From: CAZGWJ01 sp964529445
Lineage (GTDB): Bacteria; Oederibacteriota; Muellerivitia; Muellerivitales; Muellerivitaceae
Assembly: GCA_964529445.1 (NCBI GenBank)
Contig: CAZGWJ010000001.1
Coordinates: forward strand, 1 to 64,000
DNA: 64,000 nucleotides
Reading direction: 5' to 3'
The notes under the pieces: generated by a model
Database searches by the model: none
Seen by the model: only the letters and a program-made list of their open reading frames with translations
What the model was told of the DNA's origin: nothing
Shown here: in pieces, positions 37,394 through 45,990 of the stretch
Layout of the letters: every line of letters begins with the position of its first letter
Position numbering within the stretch: position 1 is the first letter of the stretch
Program-made: the position numbers and the translations under genes

Positions 37394-38781
37394 CAGGAAA
37401 GGACCCCTTTGTGCACCATCCGGTAAAGGATCCGTTCACTGGAGCAGAGGCGGACCTTCTCCAAGATCCGGAACGAGCGGCTAAAGACCTGCTCAAGGTG
37501 ATCGGAACGATAGGGGGCCAGCAGCGATCCGCGGCCGGCGGCCATGGCTCTTACCTGGGGATCGTCAGGACCTGGGAATTCCAGGATAAGACGACGGCCG
37601 CACAGGGCGAAGAAATCGGCTTGCCGATCCAGGGGAACAAGCGAGGAGAAGGTTAGATGATGGACCAGTGCGAGGGCGAGCGCCATGTCCGCGGGTCCGC
37701 GATCGAAGAGAGAAGACCTTTCTCGGCCGATCCAACCCTGCGCGGGACTCGGGTTCGACAGGTCCATCCACAGGGGAAGAACATTGCGCACACCCTGTCG
37801 ACGCACACGTTCCCAGAGGCGCTCGACGGAACCGTGGTCCGAATCGAGGGCGAGGACGAAAGATGCGTCGCTCGCGGCCGTCAAGCTGAAATCCCCGGTG
37901 TTGGAGCCGAGGTCCCAGAGGACACCGGGAGAGGAATCCCGGATCCAGGATTCCACGACCCGGCGCTTTTTCTCAACCGCCTCCGGGGGATAGGGTAGGT
38001 TCTGAGAGTAGTCCGACCAGTGAGTATCCGCAGAAGGAGGCCTCATGCGGCGAATTCCGCGGTTCAGATCGTCCAAGAGCCCACGAAGCATGGTCTCGCT
38101 CATCCGGGGAGGAGGAGCGGTTCGGCCGGGTTTCAGGGGCCGGTTCTCGACACGGGCTTGCAGGTGAAGGTGTCCTGCCAGGAAGGGGTCGAATCGGCTC
38201 AGGAAAGGCAGGGCGCGCGACACTTCCCGCAGGTCGAATCCATCCATGCGCGAACGGAAGTAGAGGCCCCAACCGGAATGGATCCGGCTCATGGCGGCGA
38301 GCGTGGCTAAGAAATGACGGCAGAACTGGCGGTAGGCCACCCAGGGTTCGGATCGGGGGCAGAATTCGAAGGAGAGCGTGTCGATCCAGAGGGGGACACC
38401 TTCGTGGAATTGAACGTTGTATGCACTCGCATCTTTGAGGATCATTTCGTACTTTCGCGCCCGTACGGCCAAGTCCAATGTCAGAAGGGCGGCCTCCTTC
38501 CACTGGCTGAAGCACCATTCGTAAGGGTGGGAGACGAAGCGGAGGGGTTCAGGCTCCAGGACTGCGGCGGCTTCCGTTTCGAAGGGAAAAGGCTTGTCGA
38601 GGACACGATGAGGTATGAGGGATCGGCTTTCAAAAAGCGACGTCTGGAGGCCGCTGGTTTCCATGTGTTTCAGGTGCGAGAGGTGGGATGCGTCCACAAC
38701 CCGGTAGGGGCGCGAGAGATGGATCACGATCCCGCCCGCAGGATCGCGGAAGGAGGCGGGATGAGCCGGAGGGTTGTTCAA
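37393..38781 (-). CDS. SAM-dependent methyltransferase
   Basis: About 462 aa. A N-terminal region (~230 residues, with SYEW-type aromatic motifs and DASAYNVQFHEGVPLWIDTL) precedes a class I SAM-binding fold: motif I VLWDLGSNTGDFSLTAA, then LALDSDHGSVERLW, and ALALVHHLTFS. Proteins of this plan occur in nodulation- and polysaccharide-modification clusters. I favour TTG at 38781, which has GAGGAAAAAGCC before it and overlaps the upstream stop (TTGA); ATG at 38823 would overlap the upstream gene by 46 bp. It is coupled to the sulfatase-like gene downstream. Confidence 0.83.
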   Translation of the reverse strand: MNNPPAHPASFRDPAGGIVIHLSRPYRVVDASHLSHLKHMETSGLQTSLFESRSLIPHRVLDKPFPFETEAAAVLEPEPLRFVSHPYEWCFSQWKEAALLTLDLAVRARKYEMILKDASAYNVQFHEGVPLWIDTLSFEFCPRSEPWVAYRQFCRHFLATLAAMSRIHSGWGLYFRSRMDGFDLREVSRALPFLSRFDPFLAGHLHLQARVENRPLKPGRTAPPPRMSETMLRGLLDDLNRGIRRMRPPSADTHWSDYSQNLPYPPEAVEKKRRVVESWIRDSSPGVLWDLGSNTGDFSLTAASDASFVLALDSDHGSVERLWERVRRQGVRNVLPLWMDLSNPSPAQGWIGRERSSLFDRGPADMALALALVHHLTFSSLVPLDRQADFFALCGRRLILEFPGPDDPQVRAMAAGRGSLLAPYRSDHLEQVFSRSFRILEKVRLCSSERILYRMVHKGVLS

Positions 38782-38996
38782 GGCTTTTTCCTCGGGGTCC
38801 TCCGGAAGATATCCTTGATCCATTCGATGCCCCGAGCCAGCGTGGAACGCAGCGCGAACATCAGGCCCGCCAGCAGTCCGATCAGGACCTGGATCATGTA
38901 GCTTCCCGATCCCGGATCCAGGTAGGCAGCGGCTTCACCAGGGAAGATCCACAGGAGTGCGGCGAATGCCAGGAACCGTCTCGGGCCTTGGGACAT
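38778..38996 (-). CDS. Small membrane protein with YLDPGSGS motif
   Basis: 72 aa. A signal/anchor helix (FLAFAALLWIFPGEAAA) is followed by YLDPGSGSYMIQVLIGLLAG, a second helix and a basic tail (RRTPRKKP). Small proteins with YLDPGSGS are often next to sulfatase-like or nucleotide-phosphatase-like membrane enzymes, as here. Start at 38996 follows GGGGAGGCACACCCC; an upstream ATG adds 13 non-conserved residues. First gene of the unit with the methyltransferase and sulfatase-like genes. Confidence 0.78.
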   Translation of the reverse strand: MSQGPRRFLAFAALLWIFPGEAAAYLDPGSGSYMIQVLIGLLAGLMFALRSTLARGIEWIKDIFRRTPRKKP

Positions 38997-39155
38997 GGGG
39001 TGTGCCTCCCCGCGTTTTTGTTGAAAACCCTTCACGTGCGAACGATCGATGTTGGCATGATATCACCTCTCTGGATCGATGTCGGCGGACCGAGGGGCAT
39101 GAGAGAGTCTGCGGTGGAGTCTCGAAACGTCCAGGGAGGCCGGAAATCGGCCGTT

Positions 39156-39512
39156 CTACCGTGGAAAAGTGTGCTTCCTTGACGGGCGCATGTTGCGCTG
39201 TTCCTCAAGGCGCTTCTGGATTTTCGCAAGCCGATGATTCCAGCGCTTCTGGAGGTCGGGAGAGAGTAGCAAACTCTTCACATTGAGGTCCATGAGGGGG
39301 ACGCATTCATGCAAGGTTTGCAAGGCCTCTTCGAGATGTTCGGGGTGGAGCGCCCTATCCGTCAGTTCGGCCAGGCGGTTCACCTTGCGCCGCAGGCGGT
39401 CGACGGCCGCGTTCTTGCCGGCCAGGTTCATGCGCTGGTAGAGCTTGTTGACTTCGCCAGCGAGGTCCAGGCAGTCGCGCGCGAGATCGTCCGTGGGTGT
39501 CACGGAATCCAT
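39156..39512 (-). CDS. Helical hypothetical protein
   Basis: 118 aa, almost entirely helical with heptad-like spacing (LAGEVNKLYQRMNLAGKNAA, RLRRKVNRLAELTDRALHPE, LAKIQKRLEEQRNMRPSRK). No known domain recognised. The ATG at 39512 follows CCAGGTGATGGCATC and lies 8 bp after the hpnE stop, so it is likely the last gene of the hpnCDE unit. The open frame continues 101 codons upstream inside hpnE and should not be used. Confidence 0.6.
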   Translation of the reverse strand: MDSVTPTDDLARDCLDLAGEVNKLYQRMNLAGKNAAVDRLRRKVNRLAELTDRALHPEHLEEALQTLHECVPLMDLNVKSLLLSPDLQKRWNHRLAKIQKRLEEQRNMRPSRKHTFPR

Positions 39513-39519
39513 GATGCCA

Positions 39520-40875
39520 TCACCTGGAGCGGTCGGGAAGCATGAAATCCAGGGCGGCCTGGGCGGCGCGATGTCCGGAAAGGACGGCACCCTCGACCGT
39601 GGCGGGAAGCCCCGTGTCCGTCCAGTCCCCGGCCAGGAGCATGCCGGGAATCTCCGTCGCACAGGGGGAGCGGTGACGGAGGGCATCCGGGTCGAGGCGC
39701 GGGGTGGCGGCCATCTCGCGAACGACCTTCGCGTGACGGACGACGAAGGAGGCCGCCCGGAAGGCGAGTCGTTCCCGCAGTTCACCGACCGCCCGCGAGA
39801 CGATCTCGCCGTCACCGCGATGGGCCAGGTCCTGCGCGGCGCTGGCTACGAGCGAGAGGTACTGGCCCCGCCCGGAAGGGCAACGCCAGCCCCAGTTCTC
39901 GTTGCGGTTGAAGGCCCAGTCGAAGCGTGCGCCGGAAAGCCCCGTGAAAGGTTCTGAAAGGACCTGCCGATCGAGAAGCGCGTTGACCGACAGGATGGAT
40001 GATTTCACGAGCGCCGACGGATCCCCTCCGATCGGGGGTGCGTCCCCGCCGAGGTGTGCCTTGAGGAACCAGGGAGGGACCGCCCAAAGGAGGAGTTCCC
40101 CCGCGTGCTCCGCCCCCGTGGTGTCCCCGATGAGGAATCGTCCATCCCGGAACGCGAATCCGCGAACCGGGCGTCGCAGGAGGAGTTCGCTGCCGCGCGT
40201 TGCGAGCCAAGGCGCCAGCCGCGGGAAGAGGACGTCCCCCAGGGGAAGGCGTGGGATCCCGATGGCGCTGTCGAAACGGCGATGGGAGAAGATGCGCCGC
40301 ATCGCGACCGCCAACAGGGCCAACGGCGCCTGATCCGGTTCGAGGTTCACGATGGATCGGGCGAGGGGCACCCAGAACCTTTCGCGGGAGACGGGACCCT
40401 GTCCCATCTGGTCCAGGAAACCGGCCACGGAAAGGTTCCGCAGATCCGGCCGCAGGTCGGGCAGTCGCAGGGACCGAAGTGCCGACGCGAGGGCTTTCTT
40501 TTCGGGTCCGGGGAAGGCGTCCGAGAAGAACAACCCGGCGGCCAGATGGAAGGGCGCGGGGAGGGGCCAGGCGGAAAGGGAACTCCTCCAACCGCCGGGA
40601 GCGATCCAGGAGAGGGAAAGGGGGTCATGCCAGCGGATCTCGCTTTCGGCGTTGAGCCGACGGAAGAGCGCCAGGGTTTCCTTGTAACAACCCATGAGCA
40701 GGTGGGGGCTGTTGTCGAAGGGCGCGGGAAACATGTCCGAAGGCGCCGAGGATGACCAACGCCCGCCCGGATGACCGTGCGCCTCGAGGAGGGTGACCTT
40801 CACGCCGGCTTCCGCGAGGGCGGTTGCTGCGGCCGTCCCGGCGAGGCCCGCGCCGACGACGAGAGCGGACCTCAT
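39520..40875 (-). CDS. hpnE: Hydroxysqualene dehydroxylase
   Basis: 451 aa FAD-dependent amine-oxidase-fold enzyme. The dinucleotide motif VVGAGLAGTAAATALAEAG is followed by EAHGHPGGR, and the C-terminal FAD motif is LLAGDWTDTGLPATVEGAV. HpnE reduces hydroxysqualene to squalene, the third step of the HpnCDE route. The ATG overlaps the hpnD stop by 4 bases (ATGA). No squalene-hopene cyclase is in the window, so hopanoids, or another squalene-derived lipid, must be completed elsewhere. Confidence 0.92.
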   Translation of the reverse strand: MRSALVVGAGLAGTAAATALAEAGVKVTLLEAHGHPGGRWSSSAPSDMFPAPFDNSPHLLMGCYKETLALFRRLNAESEIRWHDPLSLSWIAPGGWRSSLSAWPLPAPFHLAAGLFFSDAFPGPEKKALASALRSLRLPDLRPDLRNLSVAGFLDQMGQGPVSRERFWVPLARSIVNLEPDQAPLALLAVAMRRIFSHRRFDSAIGIPRLPLGDVLFPRLAPWLATRGSELLLRRPVRGFAFRDGRFLIGDTTGAEHAGELLLWAVPPWFLKAHLGGDAPPIGGDPSALVKSSILSVNALLDRQVLSEPFTGLSGARFDWAFNRNENWGWRCPSGRGQYLSLVASAAQDLAHRGDGEIVSRAVGELRERLAFRAASFVVRHAKVVREMAATPRLDPDALRHRSPCATEIPGMLLAGDWTDTGLPATVEGAVLSGHRAAQAALDFMLPDRSR

Positions 40876-41717
40876 GAGGGTTGGCCGATCCGTCCGGTGA
40901 GGCAGCGCAACCAGGCGCCCGCCACGGCGGCGGCCTTTCGAAAGGTTGAAAGGCGGATCCGCCCGGCGAGGGCGCGGGACGGTTTTTCGTAAAGGAGCCG
41001 GTGGATCGGGAGGTAGACCGCCGCAATGGCCTCGGCCGTCGACAGGGCCCCCCGCTCCCGGGCGGAAAGGGCTCGGCACGCGGCTTTCCATGAATCCAGG
41101 GCACGGTCGAGTTGGAAGCGCGCGAAGGCGTCCCAGGCGGGACCCGCCTGCGGAAGGCGCCCGGGTTCGAGGTCGAACCGGCGCCACTCCGAAGCCGGGA
41201 GATAGAGGCGGCCCATCGCAAGGTCCTCCCTCACGTCGCGCACCACGTTGGTCAACTGGAGGAAAAGACCCAGGTTCATCGCATAGGTTCGGTGGGCCGC
41301 GTCCTTGTATCCGAAGATCTCCATGCTGGAAAGACCGGGCCCGCCGGCGACCTTCGATGCGTAATCCCTCAGCTGGGCGAAGCGGGTGAGGCGGACACGG
41401 CCCAGATCCCGGGCGCATCCATCCAGGACCGCGAGAAGCGGCGGGAGGGTCACGCCGAGAGGGAGCGCGGCGGACAGGAAGGGGCCGAGGATCGGATGGT
41501 CCGATCGCCCCCTTGAAAACCCGGTTTTCAGGTCCCGCCGCAGGGCGTCCAGGCGCCTTCTTTTTTCGGAGATCGATCCGGGCTCGTCCACGATGTCATC
41601 GGCTTCGCGGCAGAAACGGTAAAGACCCATCAACGCCCTGCGCCGGGCGGCGGGCAACAGGAGCATGGGCAGGTAGAAATTCGTCAGCTTGTTCAAGGAT
41701 GCTTGCTTGGCGGTCAT
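40872..41717 (-). CDS. hpnD: Presqualene diphosphate synthase
   Basis: 281 aa trans-isoprenyl diphosphate synthase of the squalene/phytoene family. The two Asp-rich motifs are CREADDIVDEP and NVVRDVREDLAMGRLYLP. It couples two farnesyl diphosphates to presqualene diphosphate. ATGA overlaps occur at both ends (hpnC upstream, hpnE downstream), so the three genes are translated as one unit. Confidence 0.92.
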   Translation of the reverse strand: MTAKQASLNKLTNFYLPMLLLPAARRRALMGLYRFCREADDIVDEPGSISEKRRRLDALRRDLKTGFSRGRSDHPILGPFLSAALPLGVTLPPLLAVLDGCARDLGRVRLTRFAQLRDYASKVAGGPGLSSMEIFGYKDAAHRTYAMNLGLFLQLTNVVRDVREDLAMGRLYLPASEWRRFDLEPGRLPQAGPAWDAFARFQLDRALDSWKAACRALSARERGALSTAEAIAAVYLPIHRLLYEKPSRALAGRIRLSTFRKAAAVAGAWLRCLTGRIGQPS

Positions 41718-42586
41718 GGCAGGAGCGCTTTCACGAGGAGTGCGGCTTTTCCAGCCGCGCTCCAGGCGGGGCGGCGTTCCAGGACGCCGGGACCCAGGTC
41801 GCGTATCCGGTCGAGGAGGCCCTGGCCCCCGAGAACCGTGGCCTTGATCTCGAGTCGCAGGCGCCCGGTCAGGGCGTCGATCAGGGGACGACCCCGGGAA
41901 TAGTAGTCCTGTGTGAAGGCGACCATGGAGGCGACCAGGCGTCCCGCCTCCTCCGTGGGGCGGCGCTCCAGGAGATCCTTCTCCGTGACACCGGCCCGAC
42001 GCCATTCGCTCCTCGGGTAATAGATGCGTCCCCGGGCGAGGTCCACGGAGGAATCCTGCCAAAAATTGATGAGCTGGAGCCCCGAGCAGATGTGGTCCGA
42101 GAGGGAGTGCAGTTTTTCGTCGCGCACGCCGTGGATGAGGAGGACCATGCGGCCGACGGGGTTTGCGCTGTGGCGGCAGTAATCGAGGAGTCGCTCCCAG
42201 GTGGACCAGCGATGGATGGCGACGTCCATGCGGAAGGCCTTGAGAAGATCGAGCGGCAGTTTCGGGGGGATCTGGAAGGTGCGCAGGGTATGGGCGAAAG
42301 CCGTGAGGATTGGTGGAGCCGGACGATCCTTCAGGGCCGAACGCAGTCCGTTTTCCCATGCCGCGAGGTCGCGCAGTCGGGACCTCGGGGTCCGGCCGGG
42401 ACCGTCCTCGTCGGCGTAATCGTCGGCGACGCGGGCGAAGGCGTAGAGGGCCGCCACATGGGGTCGAAGTCGTTTCTCCACCAGGAGGGAGGCGACGGGG
42501 AAGTTCTCGTAATGGGCGCGCGCCATCCGCTGCGCCTCGTCATAGGCGCCGGAGAGGGTGTCGGGGACCCGATGGGGCGAGATCAT
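41714..42586 (-). CDS. hpnC: Hydroxysqualene synthase
   Basis: 290 aa, same fold as HpnD, with Asp-rich motifs VADDYADE and NFWQDSSVDLARGRIYYP. HpnC turns presqualene diphosphate into hydroxysqualene. It is the first gene of the hpnCDE unit. A TATAGT box lies 9 nt before the ATG with no Shine-Dalgarno sequence, so the message may be nearly leaderless. Confidence 0.92.
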   Translation of the reverse strand: MISPHRVPDTLSGAYDEAQRMARAHYENFPVASLLVEKRLRPHVAALYAFARVADDYADEDGPGRTPRSRLRDLAAWENGLRSALKDRPAPPILTAFAHTLRTFQIPPKLPLDLLKAFRMDVAIHRWSTWERLLDYCRHSANPVGRMVLLIHGVRDEKLHSLSDHICSGLQLINFWQDSSVDLARGRIYYPRSEWRRAGVTEKDLLERRPTEEAGRLVASMVAFTQDYYSRGRPLIDALTGRLRLEIKATVLGGQGLLDRIRDLGPGVLERRPAWSAAGKAALLVKALLP

Positions 42587-42595
42587 GGAACCTTA

Positions 42596-42601
42596 ACTAT
42601 A
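42596..42601 (-). promoter_or_regulatory. -10 box of hpnCDE
   Basis: TATAGT on the minus strand, 9 nt before the hpnC ATG (TTATAGTTAAGGTTCC). A start of transcription at or within a few bases of the ATG is implied. Confidence 0.5.
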
Positions 42602-42782
42602 ACGGTTCACTAAAAGACCCGCGAAGGGAAAAAGGACGTTCGACCTCCGGGCAATCGGGGATCCGGACAGAGGTTATTCGTTGTCCAAATGGGGGGCGAT
42701 TTCCAGGCCCGTTAAAGGAGGGGCATTTGATAGAATAAACATCCGTTTTACAGGGCCATTTTCTATGTTGGAGGATGATTCG

Positions 42783-44936
42783 ATGAGAAAGAGAACCCCG
42801 ATCCTGGTCGCCTTCCTTGCGCTGGTGTTGTCGGTCGGACTCCATGCCTGCAAGAGCAAGGACAACCCCGTTGCGCCGCCTGCCACGACGAATCCTCCCA
42901 CGAGCACCTTCACGCTGTGCGTGAACGCCTCCAATACCCCCTGCACCTGGAGCCCGACGCCCACTCGCACGCCTTCCCCGACTCGCACCCCCTCCGCTAC
43001 TTTCACGGCCACCACACCGGGTGCCGCCACCTTCACACCGACCCTCACGCCCACGGCGACCAACACCTGGTCGCCCACCCTTTCCTTCACGAACACCTTC
43101 ACCTCGCCGCCCACGGCTACCTTCACCAACACGAACACGCCCTATACGGGAAGCGGCATCCAGGGCAATGTCACCTTCACGGGTGGGGGATTGAGCACCA
43201 CCAACCCCGCCTACCTTTACGTGTCCTCCCATCCCTCTTTCATGGCGGAGGGGAGATCCGCAACCCTCACGACGAACGGAGGAGCCTACTTCATCTCTCC
43301 CATGGGGTTGGGGACCTACTACATGGTGGTCTGGAGGGATGGGAACGCCGATGGGGATTACGTCGATCACCCCCGGCAGGGCGACTATTACCAGATCTAC
43401 CAGGGTGATTCCACCCTCCCGGCCGTGGACGGTATCGCCGTCACGGCGGGCGGGATGACTACCGTGGACGTGACCCTCACGACGGATTACCGATTCAGCG
43501 GCATCTCCGGGAACGTCTATTACCTGGGGAGCGGGACCGTGGACAACGAGCACCGTCTCTATGTCCAATCCTACACCGACGCCACCTACATGACACAGGA
43601 CCCCAACCAGATCGGGCCGGGGGACGTGACGTCGAACGGCGGCCGTTACGATTGCCTCAGCACCAGCGCGGGCCCTCTGTACCAGTTGGTCTTCTATGAC
43701 GCCGACGGCAGCGACGCGCTCTCGCCGGGCGACCCCTTCGTCGTGACCGGGGCCTACACCCCGTCCGTATCTCTCAGCCGCAACGTGACCTTCGGGGACG
43801 GCGTGGCGGGCGGCGACCTGGAGAACGAGTGGGAAGACATCACGGGCACTCTTCGGGCGGCCGGAACCCTGCAGTATTCCGGGAGCGTGACCCAGGTGTC
43901 CGCCTCCAATCCCATCATTCTCGCGGCCTGGCTCGACCCGAATCTGGACAGCGATCCAGTCGCCCAGTACGTGTACTACAACGGCGCAAGCGGGGGCTAT
44001 TTGTTCAACCCCCCGGTGGGCGGGCCCTTCTACGCCATCGCGATCATGTTGGCGGGAGGTCTTGCCAATAACGGGCCCTCCGTCGGCGACCCGTACTACG
44101 TCATCGACACGGGTTGTTCCGTGCCGCCCACGGCGTGGACCGTTTCGGGACCCTCGTCGCTGGATATCACGATCAACGACTCTTGCCGCCTGGAGGGCGT
44201 CTACGGCACCGCGAACTACACCGGCGGCGTGACGGAGGTGAACGGGGACAACCGCCTCTGCACCGCGGCCTATGCCGATCCCCTCTACCAGACCCGCGTG
44301 GGTTTTGTCGAGGATGTGAGCACCAATGGCGGGCGATACGACCTGCTTTGCCCCGGTTCGGCGGGAACGACCCTCTACCAGCTGGCATGGCTCGATGCCG
44401 ACGGCGACCGGCGCCTGGATGTGGGCGAGATCTACGAGGCGCAGGGTCCCTTCGTGTCGGGGATCGCCATGACGCGGGACATCAGCATCGGGGATGACAA
44501 GGTGTGGACGGGACGGTTCCTCCAGGGGAAGGTGAGCTATTCCGGGGCGGGGAGCGTGAACGCCACCTATCCGCTCCTGGCCCACCTGGAATGCAATGCC
44601 ACCTTCGACGGGAGCTGTCCAGGATGGGAGAACCGGGACGAGGAGGTCTGGGTGAATGGCGGGTACTACCATATCCCGGTGCCGCTGACCTACTCGACCG
44701 TCTACGCGGCCTTCGTCTACAACGCGGCGGGGCTTCCGATGATCGACGGGCCCCACGACGCTTCCCGACGTGGTGGTGGGGACCACCTGCATGATCCCGG
44801 GAGTGAGGGGCTTGGTGACCTATATCCCTGGCGGGGTGAGCGAGAGCTGTCCCCTCTACGTGAGGGCCTATGCCGACCTCGCCCGTACCATCGAACTGGG
44901 GACGGCCCGGACGTTCGCGAGCGGCGGTCGTTATGA
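42783..44936 (+). CDS. Repeat lipoprotein with Asp-rich loops (frameshifted near its 3' end)
   Basis: Lipoprotein signal peptide (LVAFLALVLSVGLHAC, lipobox Cys) followed by a Thr/Pro linker of ~90 residues. Tandem beta-rich repeats of ~91-118 residues then start at about residues 122, 238, 350, 468 and 578 (GIQGNVTFTGG, GISGNVYYLGSG, ITGTLRAAG, LEGVYGTANYTGG, LQGKVSYSGAG). Several repeats carry Asp-rich loops (DADGSDALSPGDP, DADGDRRLDVGE) that look like calcium sites. ATG at 42783 follows GGAGG at 42770-42774. After about 44750 this frame turns into meaningless Arg/Gly-rich sequence, while the sixth repeat continues in another frame. Probably an outer-membrane-anchored surface protein. Confidence 0.72.
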   Translation: MRKRTPILVAFLALVLSVGLHACKSKDNPVAPPATTNPPTSTFTLCVNASNTPCTWSPTPTRTPSPTRTPSATFTATTPGAATFTPTLTPTATNTWSPTLSFTNTFTSPPTATFTNTNTPYTGSGIQGNVTFTGGGLSTTNPAYLYVSSHPSFMAEGRSATLTTNGGAYFISPMGLGTYYMVVWRDGNADGDYVDHPRQGDYYQIYQGDSTLPAVDGIAVTAGGMTTVDVTLTTDYRFSGISGNVYYLGSGTVDNEHRLYVQSYTDATYMTQDPNQIGPGDVTSNGGRYDCLSTSAGPLYQLVFYDADGSDALSPGDPFVVTGAYTPSVSLSRNVTFGDGVAGGDLENEWEDITGTLRAAGTLQYSGSVTQVSASNPIILAAWLDPNLDSDPVAQYVYYNGASGGYLFNPPVGGPFYAIAIMLAGGLANNGPSVGDPYYVIDTGCSVPPTAWTVSGPSSLDITINDSCRLEGVYGTANYTGGVTEVNGDNRLCTAAYADPLYQTRVGFVEDVSTNGGRYDLLCPGSAGTTLYQLAWLDADGDRRLDVGEIYEAQGPFVSGIAMTRDISIGDDKVWTGRFLQGKVSYSGAGSVNATYPLLAHLECNATFDGSCPGWENRDEEVWVNGGYYHIPVPLTYSTVYAAFVYNAAGLPMIDGPHDASRRGGGDHLHDPGSEGLGDLYPWRGERELSPLREGLCRPRPYHRTGDGPDVRERRSL

Positions 44937-45114
44937 TGTCGTGCTCACGAACACGGCGCCTGGGACGACCGTCCACTTGCGGGCCTATTACGACACCAAC
45001 TGCAACCACGACATCGATGCCGGCGACAAATGGGACGATGTGGGTTCGGCCGTGGTGGATCTCGGGGTGGCCAGCAACAACATCAGCTTCTCGGGCAGCA
45101 ACACGCTCCCTTAA
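44770..45114 (+). pseudogene. Out-of-frame sixth repeat of the lipoprotein
   Basis: The frame one base later contains CMIPGVRGLVTYIPGG, YVRAYADLARTIE, GGRYDVVL and the Asp-rich loop YDTNCNHDIDAGDKWDD, which match the preceding repeats (compare NGGRYDLL and DADGDRRLDVGE). It ends in a normal stop followed directly by a terminator. A one-base insertion (or two-base loss) between 44743 and ~44790, perhaps in the GGGCCCC run, explains the split. It could be a true mutation or an assembly error. Confidence 0.7.
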
Positions 45115-45126
45115 GGGATGGCAGGG

Positions 45127-45162
45127 AGGCCCGGCTTCCGGAAGGAGGCCGGGCCTTTTTTA
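45127..45162 (+). terminator. Terminator of the lipoprotein gene
   Basis: AGGCCCGGC (45127-45135) pairs with GCCGGGCCT (45148-45156) and a T-run follows. Confidence 0.9.
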
Positions 45163-45343
45163 TTGATTTGCAGTAGGTGGGGCAAGGTTGAAAAGGCGGG
45201 TGTTTCTTTATATAGTAACGGGCCTTCAATGCCTTTCGGGTTCTCTTGCCCCGAATGGTGAGGGGCCCGAAGGGCCGCTCGAATCCATTGCGGGGCCTTT
45301 CGACTTGGCTCAAGGTTCAGGGTCCGGTGAGGGGTGAAGGAAG

Positions 45344-45553
45344 CTAGGGACGTTTATACCGACCGCGAAGATGAAGATGGTTTTGTGCGGCAAGTATAAT
45401 GTCCTCTTTGGGTGTTGTGATCGCAAAGACCGAAAAACGGGTCTTTCCGATGGTTCGATGACAGAGGACGTTTACATCGAGTGGACGGATTGGGAGTAGG
45501 TATAAGACACTCGATGTAACGCCGATTTCTTTTGTCAGGATTACGAAAAACAA
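45344..45553 (-). pseudogene. Possible remnant ORF, unknown
   Basis: A 69-codon frame with AT-richer sequence. The C-terminal part (ITTPKEDIILAAQNHLHLRG) recalls the TPEDxILAK segment of some nucleotidyltransferase-type toxins/antitoxins, but the match is too short to trust. It lies alone upstream of the tRNA. The rest of 45163-45589 holds nothing else recognisable. Confidence 0.2.
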
Positions 45554-45589
45554 AGTGCGGTTTTTCGTAAAGCGAGTCGGTTGATAATC

Positions 45590-45666
45590 GGACGTTTAGC
45601 TCAGCTGGTTAGAGCGTCGCGTTCACATCGCGAAGGTCGCTGGTTCAAGTCCAGCAACGTCCACCA
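45590..45666 (+). tRNA. tRNA-Val (anticodon CAC)
   Basis: 77 nt with encoded CCA. The acceptor GGACGTT/AACGTCC pairs fully, the D arm is GCTC...GAGC, the anticodon stem TCGCG/CGCGA encloses loop TTCACAT (CAC), and the T arm is GCTGG-TTCAAGT-CCAGC. Two strong hairpins with T-runs follow. Confidence 0.97.
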
Positions 45667-45674
45667 CCCAGAAC

Positions 45675-45713
45675 AAAGGGTCTTGCCGAGCGGCAAGGCC
45701 CTTTTGTGTTTTA
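45675..45713 (+). terminator. Terminator after tRNA-Val
   Basis: AAGGGTCTTGCC and GGCAAGGCCCTT pair around a 4-nt loop, followed by TTTGTGTTTT. Confidence 0.85.
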
Positions 45714-45770
45714 AGGGGACGTTGTCTCACCACCTTGTTGTGTCCGGTGGACGCTGTCTTACCAGTACCC

Positions 45771-45808
45771 AAAAGGCCCCCCGCTATGCGGCGGGGGGCC
45801 TTTTGGTT
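45771..45808. terminator. Second hairpin terminator
   Basis: AAAAGGCCCCCCGC and GCGGGGGGCCTTTT form a perfect stem with a short loop; it can work in both directions. Confidence 0.8.
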
Positions 45809-45828
45809 TAAACAACGGATCTCACGAA

Positions 45829-45975
45829 CCCCTCTCCCTTGATCCCTCCCCCGCGAGCAGAGGAGGGAGATGGTTTTTCCCTCGCCCGTTTACGGGAGAG
45901 GGCCGAGCCGCCCGAGGCCACCCGCCGAGGGCGAAGTTGGCTCGCACAGATTCAGGGAATCTGCGAAGGGAGAGG
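45829..45975 (+). repeat. Dispersed hairpin repeat, family A, divergent copy
   Basis: CCCCTCTCCCTTGATCCCTC, then a GC-rich hairpin and later CCCGTTTACGGGAGAGGG: the same building blocks as the other family-A copies, rearranged and longer. It ends just before the pckG stop. Confidence 0.5.
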
Positions 45976-45990
45976 GGGCCAAGGCAGTGG

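Noticed and set aside
45716..45770. Extra small gene or RNA between the two terminators after tRNA-Val
   Set aside because: Only 55 bases with no start codon context or second tRNA fold; likely spacer.
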